DNA from: Methylobacterium gnaphalii
GTDB lineage: Bacteria; Pseudomonadota; Alphaproteobacteria; Rhizobiales; Beijerinckiaceae
DNA length: 64,000 nt
Assembly: GCF_007992215.1 (NCBI RefSeq)
Contig: NZ_BJZV01000004.1
Span: 62,001-126,000, forward strand
Direction of reading: 5' to 3'
Below are positions 56,901-64,000 of the stretch, one piece after another (position 1 is the first letter of the stretch; every line of letters begins with the position of its first letter). The position numbers and the translations under genes are program-made. The notes below the pieces were generated by a model. The model had not been told where the DNA came from and made no database searches. It saw only the letters and a list, made by a program, of their open reading frames with translations.

Positions 56901-57232
56901 TCCATGTCGGCGGCGAGCTGGATCTCGTCGATGGCGACGAAGGCCACGTCGAGATCGCGTGGCATCGCCTCGATGGTGCAGATCCAGTAGCGCGGCCGAT
57001 CCGGCTTGATCTTCTCCTCGCCCGTGACGAGGGCGACCTTCTCCGCGCCGACCCGCGCGACGACGCGCAGGTAGACCTCACGGGCGAGCAACCGCAGCGG
57101 CAGCCCAATCATGCCGGTCGGATGCGCGAGCATCCGCTCGATGGCGAGATGCGTCTTGCCGGTATTCGTCGGGCCAAGCACCGCCGTGGCGCCGCGGGAG
57201 CGCGCCTGCGGGGAGAGCGAGTGAAAATTCAT
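53981..57232 (-). CDS. SUV3-like DEAD/DExH RNA helicase with disordered RG-rich tail
   Basis: 1083 residues. Motor domains: Walker A in VLGPTNTGKTHLAI, DEIQ in FVAIDEIQLA, later RAGRHLSDGTFG (motif VI region), and TDAVGMGLNLDVDHVAF. Sequence is closest in pattern to mitochondrial SUV3, an ATP-dependent RNA helicase that works with an exoribonuclease. After about residue 815 the protein becomes a long Ala/Glu/Pro-rich acidic stretch (to about 965), then an Arg/Gly-rich basic stretch with repeated RRGGERPDGG-like units, then a final helix SPFAKLAALKAQLESGDGG. No other domain is recognised. The tail resembles RNA-processing scaffolds. Confidence 0.9.
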   Translation of the reverse strand: MNFHSLSPQARSRGATAVLGPTNTGKTHLAIERMLAHPTGMIGLPLRLLAREVYLRVVARVGAEKVALVTGEEKIKPDRPRYWICTIEAMPRDLDVAFVAIDEIQLAADMDRGHVFTDRLLYRRGREETLLIGSSTMQPLVQSLIPGIHVTTRPRLSTLSFAGEKKISRLPRRTAIVAFSAEEVYAIAELIRRQRGGAAVVLGALSPRTRNAQVELYQSGEVDYLVATDAVGMGLNLDVDHVAFAATWKYDGTRFRKLTAAEMGQIAGRAGRHLSDGTFGSTGRCKPFEPEMVEALENHQFDPVRILQWRNPDLSFSSLEALQRSLDEHPHEGGLTRAPIGEDQASFEILSREDDIRDLAQGKVAVQRLWDTCGVPDYRKVHPQTHADLVAQLYRFLMRGMAGRIPNDWFAKHVAMIDRTDGDIDTLSQRIAQGRTWTFVANRPDWLVDPLHWQGETRRVEDRLSDALHERLASRFVDRRTSVLMRRLRENAMLEAEITPGGDVTVEGQHVGHLHGFQFVPDAKAEGHEAKTLRSAAEKALGGEIEARAERFSAAADSALVLSHDGIVRWTGDPVAKLTPGDKLFEPGLRLIADEGLTGSHREKVEGRLTAWLKAYVVRLLGPLMEIESAADLTGLSRGIGYQVVESLGVLERAKVAHEMRTLDQDGRANLRRHGIRFGAYHIFLPALLKPAPRTLAAQLWALRNGGLDQRGLDEIAHLAGSGRTSIKVDPEIAKGLYRAAGFRVCGERAVRVDILERLADLIRPAIAYRPGTTPGEPPAGTADGDGFTATVNMTSLVGCSGEDFASILKSLGYVSETREGPPITVALVPAAATAPAVPAQQSAITEAAASGEAEATSSESTEPSEATEEAAAASEPAFAEAPTVEPAAETDVQAAPTAAEPEPQAESTDAEPAEAPVAAAEPATVLAEVQAAPPEPEASDETTASGTPVEDAAEPAPVETTEIWRLHRHQRPAGQRPNRGPRGGDARRGEPRSGEPRQDGGRRDGGSRRGGERPDGGRERFEGGQRRDQRGRPDRRPDQARDEARKAEARPPRRERQPDPDSPFAKLAALKAQLESGDGGKN

Positions 57233-57312
57233 CCTGTAGTCGGCAGTCCCTTCGACGGGGGACGTCGATGCGCGTCCAGGCCGCGCCGGCGAAACCGTAG
57301 CCGGCGAAACCT

Positions 57313-57636
57313 CTAACGATATCGCGGCTGCGGCGGGCCTCCGACGAGCGGCTGCCGAGTATCATATGGGGTCGATCGCTGCTCAGGACCAACCTGCGGC
57401 GCGATGACCGGGTTTGCGTAGATGTCGACCCTCACCGAAGGCTGCTGCGGCGTGACGTCGGCGCAGAGCGTGTCCGGCACCGCCGTCAGCGGCCCCCGGC
57501 GGGGCCGGCGATGCTCGATGACTTGGGCAGAGGAAAAGGCGTCGCCGCCGCAATCACGCGCGCCGGCCGACAGCTCGCCCGCTGCTGCAGGGCTGGCGAG
57601 GAGCGAGGTGGCGACGAAGAGGGCGATCCGGTGCAT
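57313..57636 (-). CDS. Small secreted hypothetical protein
   Basis: 107 residues with a signal peptide (HRIALFVATSLLASPAAA) and a short mature part containing two cysteines (ARDCGGDAF and DTLCADV) plus a Pro/Arg-rich C-terminus ending PPQPRYR. No family recognised; probably periplasmic. Confidence 0.6.
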   Translation of the reverse strand: MHRIALFVATSLLASPAAAGELSAGARDCGGDAFSSAQVIEHRRPRRGPLTAVPDTLCADVTPQQPSVRVDIYANPVIAPQVGPEQRSTPYDTRQPLVGGPPQPRYR

Positions 57637-57844
57637 GAACCCATCACACCCGGCAATCGTGAAGATGCGGCTAAATGCTCCGGCACAACCTCGAACGACG
57701 GGGCTGCCAGACGCAAGACTACGTGATGGCCCTTCGTCCCATCTAGCCGCCTTGCCGTCCTCTTCTCAATTCGCAACGATGGACGAGCGCGAGAGGATGC
57801 CGCCGGGCAGCGCCGTCAGGGGCGCAGCACCGAGGATGTGTCGA

Positions 57845-58753
57845 TCACTGACCGGCAAGGCTCGCCTGAACCATCGCCCCTTCGGGCGCAGCCTGCGTGC
57901 GGCCGGCAGTGCCGGTCGGGGCGCCGGAGCGGGTCCAGCGGGTCGCCTCGATGATGTTGGTGCCAACTGTCGTGCGCACGGAGATGCGCATCGGCACGAG
58001 CACGCGTGAGCCTTCCACCGGCGCGAGCCAGACCGACATGTCGCGGTTGTCTTCCATGAACTTCACGCCGGGGCGGTCCGGGCGGTGTCCACCGATCGCC
58101 ACGTAGCGGGCGTTGCAGACCAGGACCGGACCACTGTAGCCGGGCTTCTCGACCTGGCGGGTCTCGGCATAGCTCAGCACGACGTTGAAGCGGGTGGCGC
58201 CGTCGAAGATCGGCAGGGTGCGGTTGCAATTGGCCGGATCGGTGAGCTCACCTCGGCCGTGCGCAGGCATCAGCAGGGCGCTGGCGGGATCGACGATGCC
58301 GCGCTTGGCGGCGGCCGTCACCGGCACGCGGTCGCCCATGTCGGGCAGCGGCGGAATGACCTCGGCGCGCGAGACGTTGCCGTTGGCAAGCGACATGCGC
58401 ACGGCGATGCCCGAATTCGTGGTTCGCGTCGCGATCGAGAAGGCGTTCGGCAGCGGCTTGTCGGCCATGGCGCCCGAGGCGCGGGCCGAGCCCTGGCCGC
58501 CGGTCACGGCGCCGACGAGGCCGGTGAGCTGGGCCGAGACGTCCATGCTGTAGCGGCTGCCCTGGAAGGCGCCGGAGAGCTGCGCGGTGCCGATCGGGAA
58601 GCCAGCAAGGTTCACGCCGTAATCGACCACGACGCCCGTTCCACCGGGTGGGGCCTTCGCTGCCCGCGGGCGAGCCTCGGCGCTGCCGCCGGCGAGACCG
58701 CACAGGAGGGCGGCGGAGATGAGAGCGGCGCGCGGAGCGGGCAGGGCGCACAT
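57845..58753 (-). CDS. Secreted DUF3108-family protein
   Basis: 302 residues from the ATG at 58753, opening a signal peptide (ALISAALLCGLAGGSAEA). The mature beta-rich domain contains VVVDYGVNLAGFPIGTAQLS and, later, VLVCNARYVAIGGHRP and VWLAPVEGSRVLVPMRISV, which match DUF3108. Members are outer-periplasmic lipid-binding-like folds of unknown role. The frame extends upstream without a signal-peptide start, so 58753 is chosen. Confidence 0.82.
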   Translation of the reverse strand: MCALPAPRAALISAALLCGLAGGSAEARPRAAKAPPGGTGVVVDYGVNLAGFPIGTAQLSGAFQGSRYSMDVSAQLTGLVGAVTGGQGSARASGAMADKPLPNAFSIATRTTNSGIAVRMSLANGNVSRAEVIPPLPDMGDRVPVTAAAKRGIVDPASALLMPAHGRGELTDPANCNRTLPIFDGATRFNVVLSYAETRQVEKPGYSGPVLVCNARYVAIGGHRPDRPGVKFMEDNRDMSVWLAPVEGSRVLVPMRISVRTTVGTNIIEATRWTRSGAPTGTAGRTQAAPEGAMVQASLAGQ

Positions 58754-59122
58754 GGTCACGACTGGGATGTCCTCAGAACAGCGCGCGACCGATGCCGGCG
58801 CTGCACGCATCATTACGGATCCATCGTCCAGCCTCATGGTTAACAGACGGTTCTCCGACGTGAAGTCGCCGCGACACCACACTCGCGAAAAGCGTCTCGC
58901 CACTGTTCGGCCCTATGGCTCCCGTGCCTGTGTTTTTGGCGCGTCCAAAGTTTCGGCATTCGTGCTGCAGTTGCTCACGAATGATCCGAAAATCAGCATG
59001 CACATATTGAAAGCATTCGACGCCTTTTTATCGATAAGATGATGTTAGCGACTTGAAACGTCTGATACGAAGATCGAATTGAAGATCAGTAATCGCAGGA
59101 TCGCACAAGCAGAGGCAGCGCG
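58754..59122. other. Divergent intergenic region, DUF3108 / DUF2735
   Basis: 369 bases; AT-rich near 58990-59050. TTGAAA at about 59008 lies before an AT-rich block (TTTTTATCG), but I could not assign a clean promoter. No gene or RNA supported. Confidence 0.4.
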
Positions 59123-59317
59123 ATGTCCGTGAGCAGCCAGCAGGGATCGGCCCGGATTTACCAGTTCGTACCGCGTGCTCAATCGAGCCAGCCGGTCAGG
59201 CGTGATCAGGCGGCGCCGGTAGTCGAGCTGATGCCATCACGCCTCACATTCTGTGATTTCGGAAGCGCCTCGTACCACGATGCAGCCATCGAAGAGGATC
59301 GTGCCCGCAAGTCCTGA
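59123..59317 (+). CDS. DUF2735-family small protein
   Basis: 64 residues. The family pattern is clear: an N-terminal SARIYQFVPRAQ, a disordered middle with VVELMPSR, and a C-terminal SASYHDAAIEEDRARKS. Found across Hyphomicrobiales; function unknown. Convergent with the acyl-CoA dehydrogenase gene (nine bases between stops). Confidence 0.8.
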   Translation: MSVSSQQGSARIYQFVPRAQSSQPVRRDQAAPVVELMPSRLTFCDFGSASYHDAAIEEDRARKS

Positions 59318-59326
59318 GCTCTACGC

Positions 59327-60553
59327 TCACGCCTTCGGCAGCATCCTGTCGCTGATGATGCGGCGCTGGATTTCGCTCGTTCCCTCGAAAATCGTCGTCA
59401 GTCGCGCATCGCGCCAATAGCGCTCCACGCGCCGCTCGGTGGTGTAGCCATTGCCGCCGTGGAGTTGCATGGCCTGGTTGGTGACCTTCACCGCCATCTC
59501 CGTGGCGAGCAGCTTCACCATGGCGCAGCCGCTCTCGGCCGGCTCTCCCTCATCGAGCAGATGCGCGGCCTGCTGCCAGAAGGCGCGGGCCTGCGCGACC
59601 TCTGCCGCCATGTCGGCCAGTGCAAAGCGCAGCGCCTGGAAGTCGCCGATCGGATGACCGAACTGCTCTCGTTCCTGCAGGTAGGCTTGAGTGTCCTCGA
59701 CGGCGGCGCGGGCGACCCCCACGGCTCGCGCGGCGGTGTGGACGCGGGCGATGTTGAGCCCGCGCTGCACGGCCGCGAAGCCGCCGGAGTCGGCATCCGC
59801 GCCCTCGTCACCGTAGAGGCCGGTGAGCCGGTCGCTCTCCGGCACGCGCACGCCGTCGAGTTCCAGCTCGAAGGTCAGGAAGCCGTGATAGCCAATCTTG
59901 TCGATCACCGTGCCCTTGATGCCGTCGGGGAAGGTGCCGGGTTGCTTGATGACGAGGAACGGCTCCAGCCCGGCCGAACGGGGCTCGCCAGGCCCCGGAT
60001 CGCGGGTGCGGGCCAGAACCTCGATGAAGTCGGCGGCCTTGGCGAAGCCGGCCCAGCGCTTGGTGCCGGTGATGACCCACTCATCGCCCTCGCGCACCGC
60101 CCGGGTCTGCACGCCTGCGAGATCCGATCCGGCCGTCGGCTCCGAGAGCGAGATCGAGCCGATCCACTCGCCGCGGGAAGATTTGCGCAGCAATTCCCGC
60201 TTGCGGTCCTCGTCGAGCGTCTGCGTGCCGAGGCCCTGGCCACGGGCGAGGATCGAGCCGACTGAGAGCCAAGCGCGGGACAATTCTTCCGAGATCAGGC
60301 AGTACTCGAAGACCCCGAGACCCATGCCGCCGTACTCGGCGGGGATGGTGATGCCGAACCAGCCCTTCTCCGCCATCGCGTCGATGAGCGATCGGGGCAT
60401 TTCACCCTTCTGCGGATCGAGCTCGTCGGCGATCGGCATCACTACGTCGCGGGCGAAGGCGCGGGCCTCGCGCTGCAGCCGGACGCGGGTCTCGTTTCTC
60501 CAGGGTGAGAGCAACTCGGGCGGCCGGGGCTGGTGGCGGTCCTGCTTCGGCAT
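59327..60553 (-). CDS. Acyl-CoA dehydrogenase
   Basis: 408 residues. FAD enzyme oxidising acyl-CoA thioesters with electron-transfer flavoprotein. N-terminal helix with ARDVVMPIADELD, the flavin-site SISLSEPTAGSDLAGVQTRA, WVITGTKRWAGFA, the mid-domain REQFGHPIGDFQAL, QLHGGNGYTTERRVERYWRD and the catalytic-base region TIFEGTSEIQRRI are intact. Chain-length or branched-chain preference cannot be read from sequence alone; it is not linked to other beta-oxidation genes here. Confidence 0.93.
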   Translation of the reverse strand: MPKQDRHQPRPPELLSPWRNETRVRLQREARAFARDVVMPIADELDPQKGEMPRSLIDAMAEKGWFGITIPAEYGGMGLGVFEYCLISEELSRAWLSVGSILARGQGLGTQTLDEDRKRELLRKSSRGEWIGSISLSEPTAGSDLAGVQTRAVREGDEWVITGTKRWAGFAKAADFIEVLARTRDPGPGEPRSAGLEPFLVIKQPGTFPDGIKGTVIDKIGYHGFLTFELELDGVRVPESDRLTGLYGDEGADADSGGFAAVQRGLNIARVHTAARAVGVARAAVEDTQAYLQEREQFGHPIGDFQALRFALADMAAEVAQARAFWQQAAHLLDEGEPAESGCAMVKLLATEMAVKVTNQAMQLHGGNGYTTERRVERYWRDARLTTIFEGTSEIQRRIISDRMLPKA

Positions 60554-60690
60554 CAGGGCTCCGAGTGCAATCGCGTGACGCGAGGCCTTGCAAGAAGTGC
60601 GGCCGTGCTCGGGCTATAACCCGCTCGCCCGCCGACGGTTGCGGCCGCAGAATTGCCAATGCCTGGATCAGGTTGACCCGAATCGGCGGC

Positions 60691-61011
60691 CTATTCGTCT
60701 TCGCCGAACCGGGTCGCGAGCAATTCTTCGATCGCATCGAGCGCGGCTTCGGCATCCTCACCGATGGCCGTGACGTAGATCGAGGTGCCCTGCGCGGCAC
60801 CCAGTGTCAGCAGCCCCATGATCGAGCGACCGCCGACTGTCTCCCCGGCGCGTGTGACGGTGACGGTGGAGGAGAAGCGCTCGACCATCTGCACGAACTT
60901 CGCCGAGGCGCGCGCATGCAGACCGCGCCTGTTGATGATCGGCATCGATCGGACAAAACCGCCCTCGGGAACGTCCGGCGCCGCGTCGTCGGTGCTGAAA
61001 CTGTCGCTCAT
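60691..61011 (-). CDS. ptsH: HPr phosphocarrier (regulatory PTS branch)
   Basis: 106 residues with a 20-residue acidic N-terminal extension. The phospho-histidine His32 lies in RRGLHARASAKFV and the regulatory serine at about residue 63 in GGRSIMGLLTLGA is preserved, so the protein can be phosphorylated by both PEP-dependent EI and the HPr kinase encoded next door. No sugar permease accompanies it, as expected for the proteobacterial regulatory PTS. Last gene of the chvG-hprK-EIIA-ptsH group. Confidence 0.93.
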   Translation of the reverse strand: MSDSFSTDDAAPDVPEGGFVRSMPIINRRGLHARASAKFVQMVERFSSTVTVTRAGETVGGRSIMGLLTLGAAQGTSIYVTAIGEDAEAALDAIEELLATRFGEDE

Positions 61012-61158
61012 CGCCGTGGCGTCGTCCTAGGAAGCGGCCGGATCGGAAAAGCGCCTCGCACGAGGACGGGAGGCCCGAGCGCAGATAGAGCGCTCAAGCT
61101 GAACGGCGACCGAAAGGACGAAGGGCTGATCGTGGAAGGCTCGAAACCGGGCGGCCGG

Positions 61159-61560
61159 CTATTTTCCGGCCAGGACGCGCGAGGCGACATTGATGTATTT
61201 GCGGCCGGCTTCCTGGGCATGGAGCACCGCGTCGCTCAAGCTCTCCTCGTCGCGCACGCTGGCGAGCTTGATCAGCATCGGCAGGTTGATCCCGGCGACC
61301 ACCTCGACTTGGCCGCCGTTCATACAGGACAAGGCAAGGTTGGAGGGCGTGCCGCCGAACATATCGGTGAGCACCACGACGCCAGCTCCGGAATTTACAC
61401 GGCAGACCGCGTCCATGATGTCGCGACGGCGCAGCTCCATGTCGTCCTCGGGGCCGATCGTGATCGTCTCGACCTGCTCCTGGGGGCCGACCACGTGCTC
61501 GAGCGCGGCCTTGAACTCGGTCGCCAGCAGGCCGTGAGTCACGAGCACCATTCCGATCAT
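61159..61560 (-). CDS. PTS EIIA component, mannose (EIIA-Man) family
   Basis: 133 residues from the ATG at 61560. The phospho-acceptor His9 is in MVLVTHGLLATEF, and VVLTDMFGGTPSNLALS, VEVVAGINLPMLIKLA and the C-terminal RKYINVASRVL belong to the EIIA-Man fold. Without EIIB/EIIC partners it is presumably a phosphorylation-dependent regulator. Named manX or EIIA-like in relatives. An upstream in-frame region extends 36 residues but lacks family resemblance. Confidence 0.9.
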   Translation of the reverse strand: MIGMVLVTHGLLATEFKAALEHVVGPQEQVETITIGPEDDMELRRRDIMDAVCRVNSGAGVVVLTDMFGGTPSNLALSCMNGGQVEVVAGINLPMLIKLASVRDEESLSDAVLHAQEAGRKYINVASRVLAGK

Positions 61561-61684
61561 GGAAGCGCTTTCCGACACCGTTCGAGCGGCGTCGCCGAGT
61601 TGTGCAGCGCCAGATAAAGCGCGAGCCATTTGAGACGTTTCGCCCATTCTCACGGCATCACCATACATGATGGCCCTGCCCGCG

Positions 61685-62212
61685 CTATACGTTGCGATCG
61701 TCGGCAGCCCACGCAGCAGCCGAGTGCGACCGTGGAGACACGATCGCGTCTTGCCGCATTGCAGTAAGCGCCTGTCGAATCACGTATGCGCGAGGCTGAC
61801 GGGGTTCAAGCCGCAGAGAAGGCAGGCAGATCCCGAGAATCGTCGCAGGCTCGGCCGCATCCTCCGGCAGGCGCGGGCACTCCTCCACCAGATCGACGAC
61901 GAGCCGAATCACGGCGGCTGGCGCGATGTCGGCCACGCGCCGGATGCCGAGACCCCGTAGCTCGATCAGGCCGGCGATGGCCGGGTGCGGGCGGGCGACG
62001 ATCCGGCCGTGCCGCACGGTGAGCCGAACCCGATCGTCCGCCACCAGCCGCGCATGCCGGCCCACCATGTCGGCATGGTCCAGAAGCTTGAGGCAGAGCG
62101 AAGATTTCCCGGAACCGGCGGGTCCCCGGATCAGGACGCCATCCTCGCCGAGGACGAGGCAGGTGGCATGGCAGGTGAGCCCGGAGGCCGTGTCCTGCCT
62201 GCTCCCGCTCAC
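61685..62212 (-). CDS. hprK: HPr kinase/phosphorylase, short alphaproteobacterial form
   Basis: 175 residues from a GTG at 62212 that overlaps the chvG stop as GTGA. It carries only the C-terminal kinase domain: P-loop GPAGSGKSSL (residues 30-38), the substrate-sensing VADDRVRL and the signature IELRGLGIRRV. The N-terminal domain of Gram-positive HprK is missing, as is usual in this group. It phosphorylates HPr on serine, coupling metabolic state to the neighbouring sensor kinase operon. Confidence 0.92.
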   Translation of the reverse strand: MSGSRQDTASGLTCHATCLVLGEDGVLIRGPAGSGKSSLCLKLLDHADMVGRHARLVADDRVRLTVRHGRIVARPHPAIAGLIELRGLGIRRVADIAPAAVIRLVVDLVEECPRLPEDAAEPATILGICLPSLRLEPRQPRAYVIRQALTAMRQDAIVSPRSHSAAAWAADDRNV

Positions 62213-64000
62213 GCCGCTTTCTCGTCAGGTCCGAACAGATCGGCGCGCGAGGCTGGCGGCAGCCGGACCGTGAAGCGGGCGCCGCGTACCGTTGGCTGGC
62301 CGTCCTCGTCGGCGGGACCGGGTCGGTTCTCGGCACGGATGGTGCCGCGATGCGCCTGGATGATCTGGCGCGAGATCGACAGGCCGAGCCCGGAATTCTG
62401 ACCGAAGCCCTGCTCCGGCCGGTCGGTGTAGAAGCGCTCGAAGATGCGCTCCAGGGCATGCTCAGGAATACCCGGGCCCTCGTCCTCGACGATGAACTCG
62501 ATCTCCTTGGCCGAGCGACGCAGGGCGACCCGCACCGCTGCACCGGGCGGCGAGAACGAGCGCGCATTGTCGAGGAGGTTGTTCACGACCTGGCCGAGGC
62601 GGCTGTCATGGCCGACGATGCGGAACGGATCGTCGATCTCGCTCGGCGGCTTCTCCAGGTCGAACTTGATGATCGCTGCGCCCGCGCGCCGGCGCTCGTT
62701 CGCCACCGAGACGACGGTGGTGAGCAGCTTCTTGAGGTCGACCCGCCGCGCTTCGGCGCGGGCGAGTTCGGCATCGAGGCGCGAGGCGTCGGAGATGTCG
62801 CTGATCAGGCGATCCAGGCGCTTCACGTCGTGCTGGATGATCTCCAGGAGCCGCCCGCGCGACTCGTCGGACTTGGCCAGCGGCAGGGTTTCGACGGCGC
62901 TGCGCAGCGAGGTCAGCGGGTTCTTCAACTCGTGGCTGACGTCGGCCGCGAAGCTCTCGATGGCGTCGATGCGGCGGTAGAGCGCCTGGGTCATCTCGCG
63001 CAGCGTGCCGGAGAGATGCCCGATCTCGTCGGTACGGCTGGTGAAGTCAGGAATTTCCTGGCGTGACTTGATGCCCATGCGCACCTTCTCGGCCGCGTCG
63101 GCGAGGCGGCGCACCGGCCCGGCGATGGCGCCCGCGAGCAGGATCGAGAGCACCAGCATCACCGCGGCGGCCACGAGAAACACCTGGAGCAGGCCGAAAC
63201 GCTCTGAAGCGATGACCCGGTCGATGTCGTCGCCTTGAGTCGAGACCATCAGGGCGCCGCGCACGCCGCCGGTGCGCTGGATCGGCACGGCCACCGAGAC
63301 CACGGTCTCGCCGAGCTCGTTCCGGCGCACGATGGTGCCGCGTGAACCGGACAGGGCCGCCTCGACCTCCTTGAGGCTGCGGCCGTTCTGCGGGCCGACC
63401 TCCTCGGTCGTCCCGGTGCGGTCGCCGAGCATCAGGCCGAGGATGCGGATCTGCAGGAAGTCCCAGCTGCGTTCGAGGAAGTTGCGCTTGTGGCGCGGCG
63501 TCGGATCGGGTCGTCCGGCATCGCCCCGCGTCGAGAGGGAGCGCGTGTCGAACAGCAGACCGCCCTCCTGGTCATAGACGCGGGCGCGATGGCCCGTCGG
63601 CGTCACCAGACGGCGCAGCAGCGGCGCGACCTTTTCCGGGTTCAGGGGAAAGCTCAGCGCGGAGGGGTCGTCCTCGCCTTCCTTGCCCTCGCCGGCCTGG
63701 AGCTGGAGCAGGCGGTCGGGATCGACGCGGATGGTGTCGGTATCGACGGAAGCCTGCGCGGCGAGTGCGCCCGCGATGATCTCGCCCTGCACGAGAAGGC
63801 TCTGGATGCGGGCCTGGATCAGCCCCTGCCGGAACTGGTTCAGGTAGAGGAAGCCGACCAGCAGGACGATCAGCCCAACGAGGTTCAGGACGACGATGCG
63901 CCGCGTCAGGCTCGACGAGGCGCGCTGGCCGATGCCGTTCCAGATGTCGCTCAGCCAGTTCAGCGGCGGCTGACGGAACAGCGCCGCGAGCGTGCTGAGG
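62209..64000 (-). CDS. chvG: Sensor histidine kinase ChvG (ExoS/BvrS type), partial at the N-terminus
   Basis: The gene runs off the right edge of the window; about 597 codons are visible. Two membrane segments (an N-terminal one near 63850-63905 and IVLRRLVG-like region near 63150) flank a periplasmic sensor domain. A HAMP linker leads to the phosphorylatable His in ADVSHELKNPLTSLR (near 62933), then the ATPase N box VVNNLLDNARSF, G1 box DEGPGIPE and the terminal ATP lid. ChvG with ChvI controls envelope, acid-pH and host-interaction genes in rhizobia and Brucella. chvI should lie just outside the window. Confidence 0.92.
   Translation of the reverse strand, partial: LSTLAALFRQPPLNWLSDIWNGIGQRASSSLTRRIVVLNLVGLIVLLVGFLYLNQFRQGLIQARIQSLLVQGEIIAGALAAQASVDTDTIRVDPDRLLQLQAGEGKEGEDDPSALSFPLNPEKVAPLLRRLVTPTGHRARVYDQEGGLLFDTRSLSTRGDAGRPDPTPRHKRNFLERSWDFLQIRILGLMLGDRTGTTEEVGPQNGRSLKEVEAALSGSRGTIVRRNELGETVVSVAVPIQRTGGVRGALMVSTQGDDIDRVIASERFGLLQVFLVAAAVMLVLSILLAGAIAGPVRRLADAAEKVRMGIKSRQEIPDFTSRTDEIGHLSGTLREMTQALYRRIDAIESFAADVSHELKNPLTSLRSAVETLPLAKSDESRGRLLEIIQHDVKRLDRLISDISDASRLDAELARAEARRVDLKKLLTTVVSVANERRRAGAAIIKFDLEKPPSEIDDPFRIVGHDSRLGQVVNNLLDNARSFSPPGAAVRVALRRSAKEIEFIVEDEGPGIPEHALERIFERFYTDRPEQGFGQNSGLGLSISRQIIQAHRGTIRAENRPGPADEDGQPTVRGARFTVRLPPASRADLFGPDEKAA

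Overview
This is a high-GC alphaproteobacterial chromosome segment, almost certainly Hyphomicrobiales (Rhizobiales) and probably close to Methylobacterium/Methylorubrum. The order-level call rests on content: a C4-pathway 5-aminolevulinate synthase, CpdR, a chvG-hprK-EIIA-ptsH cluster, CarD next to FdxA and an S4 protein, the aa3-oxidase subunit IV-like protein in front of pntAA-pntAB-pntB, an AccD that has lost its zinc-finger cysteines, and small proteins of the DUF1178, DUF2093 and DUF2735 families. The genus is inference. The window is mostly core chromosome; no phage, CRISPR array, complete insertion sequence or defence island is visible.

Layout. 1-4 kb (minus): end-truncated purC, a UPF0114 membrane protein, msrA, DUF1178, nitrilase-family amidase, grxC, cpdR. 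4-9.5 kb: N-formylglutamate amidohydrolase, an apparent alpha-r8/MmgR-type small RNA at about 5.1 kb, DUF4142 and DUF4337 proteins, MBL hydrolase, DUF2059 and hemA. 9.8-20 kb: murA with a tiny gene before it, a TipF-like degenerate EAL protein, HAD phosphatase, PQQ-type sugar dehydrogenase, trxA, an outer-membrane beta-barrel protein, folC and accD. 20-26 kb: dnaK-dnaJ behind an RpoH-type promoter, a PmtA-like methyltransferase and a His/Gly/Trp-repeat secreted protein. 26-33 kb (mostly minus): the nucleoside-salvage operon cdd-punA-deoC-deoA, then the lipid A/Kdo cluster DUF374 acyltransferase-waaA-lpxK. 33-45 kb: metallophosphoesterase, PilZ protein, DUF882 and L,D-transpeptidase envelope enzymes, an orphan NtrC-type regulator, pepF and an ABC1 kinase-like protein. 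44.8-48.3 kb: the proton-translocating transhydrogenase operon ending in a perfect 20-bp terminator stem. 48.5-50.9 kb: tRNA-Pro(CGG), an Sfp-type phosphopantetheinyl transferase and a lower-GC LysR regulator, the most accessory-looking part. 50.9-57.2 kb (minus): rpoH, carD, fdxA, an S4 RNA-binding protein and a large SUV3-like helicase. 57-64 kb: two envelope proteins, DUF2735, an acyl-CoA dehydrogenase, then ptsH, EIIA, hprK and the partial chvG.

How the genes work together. Three themes recur. The first is stress and proteostasis: rpoH, an RpoH-type promoter at dnaK-dnaJ, msrA, grxC and trxA. The second is envelope construction and sensing: murA, lpxK/waaA, the L,D-transpeptidase, DUF882, the Omp and ChvG, the last joined to a regulatory rather than sugar-transporting phosphotransferase branch. 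The third is cell-cycle and c-di-GMP signalling: CpdR with a CtrA-like box, the TipF-like EAL protein and the PilZ protein. Many neighbours on the minus strand are joined by GTGA/ATGA stop-start overlaps, which indicates translational coupling.

I found no clearly unprecedented multi-gene system. The best candidates for new biology are the small RNA at 5061-5151, the hairpins between dnaK and dnaJ, the TipF-like protein, the helicase's acidic-then-RG tail and the His-repeat protein.
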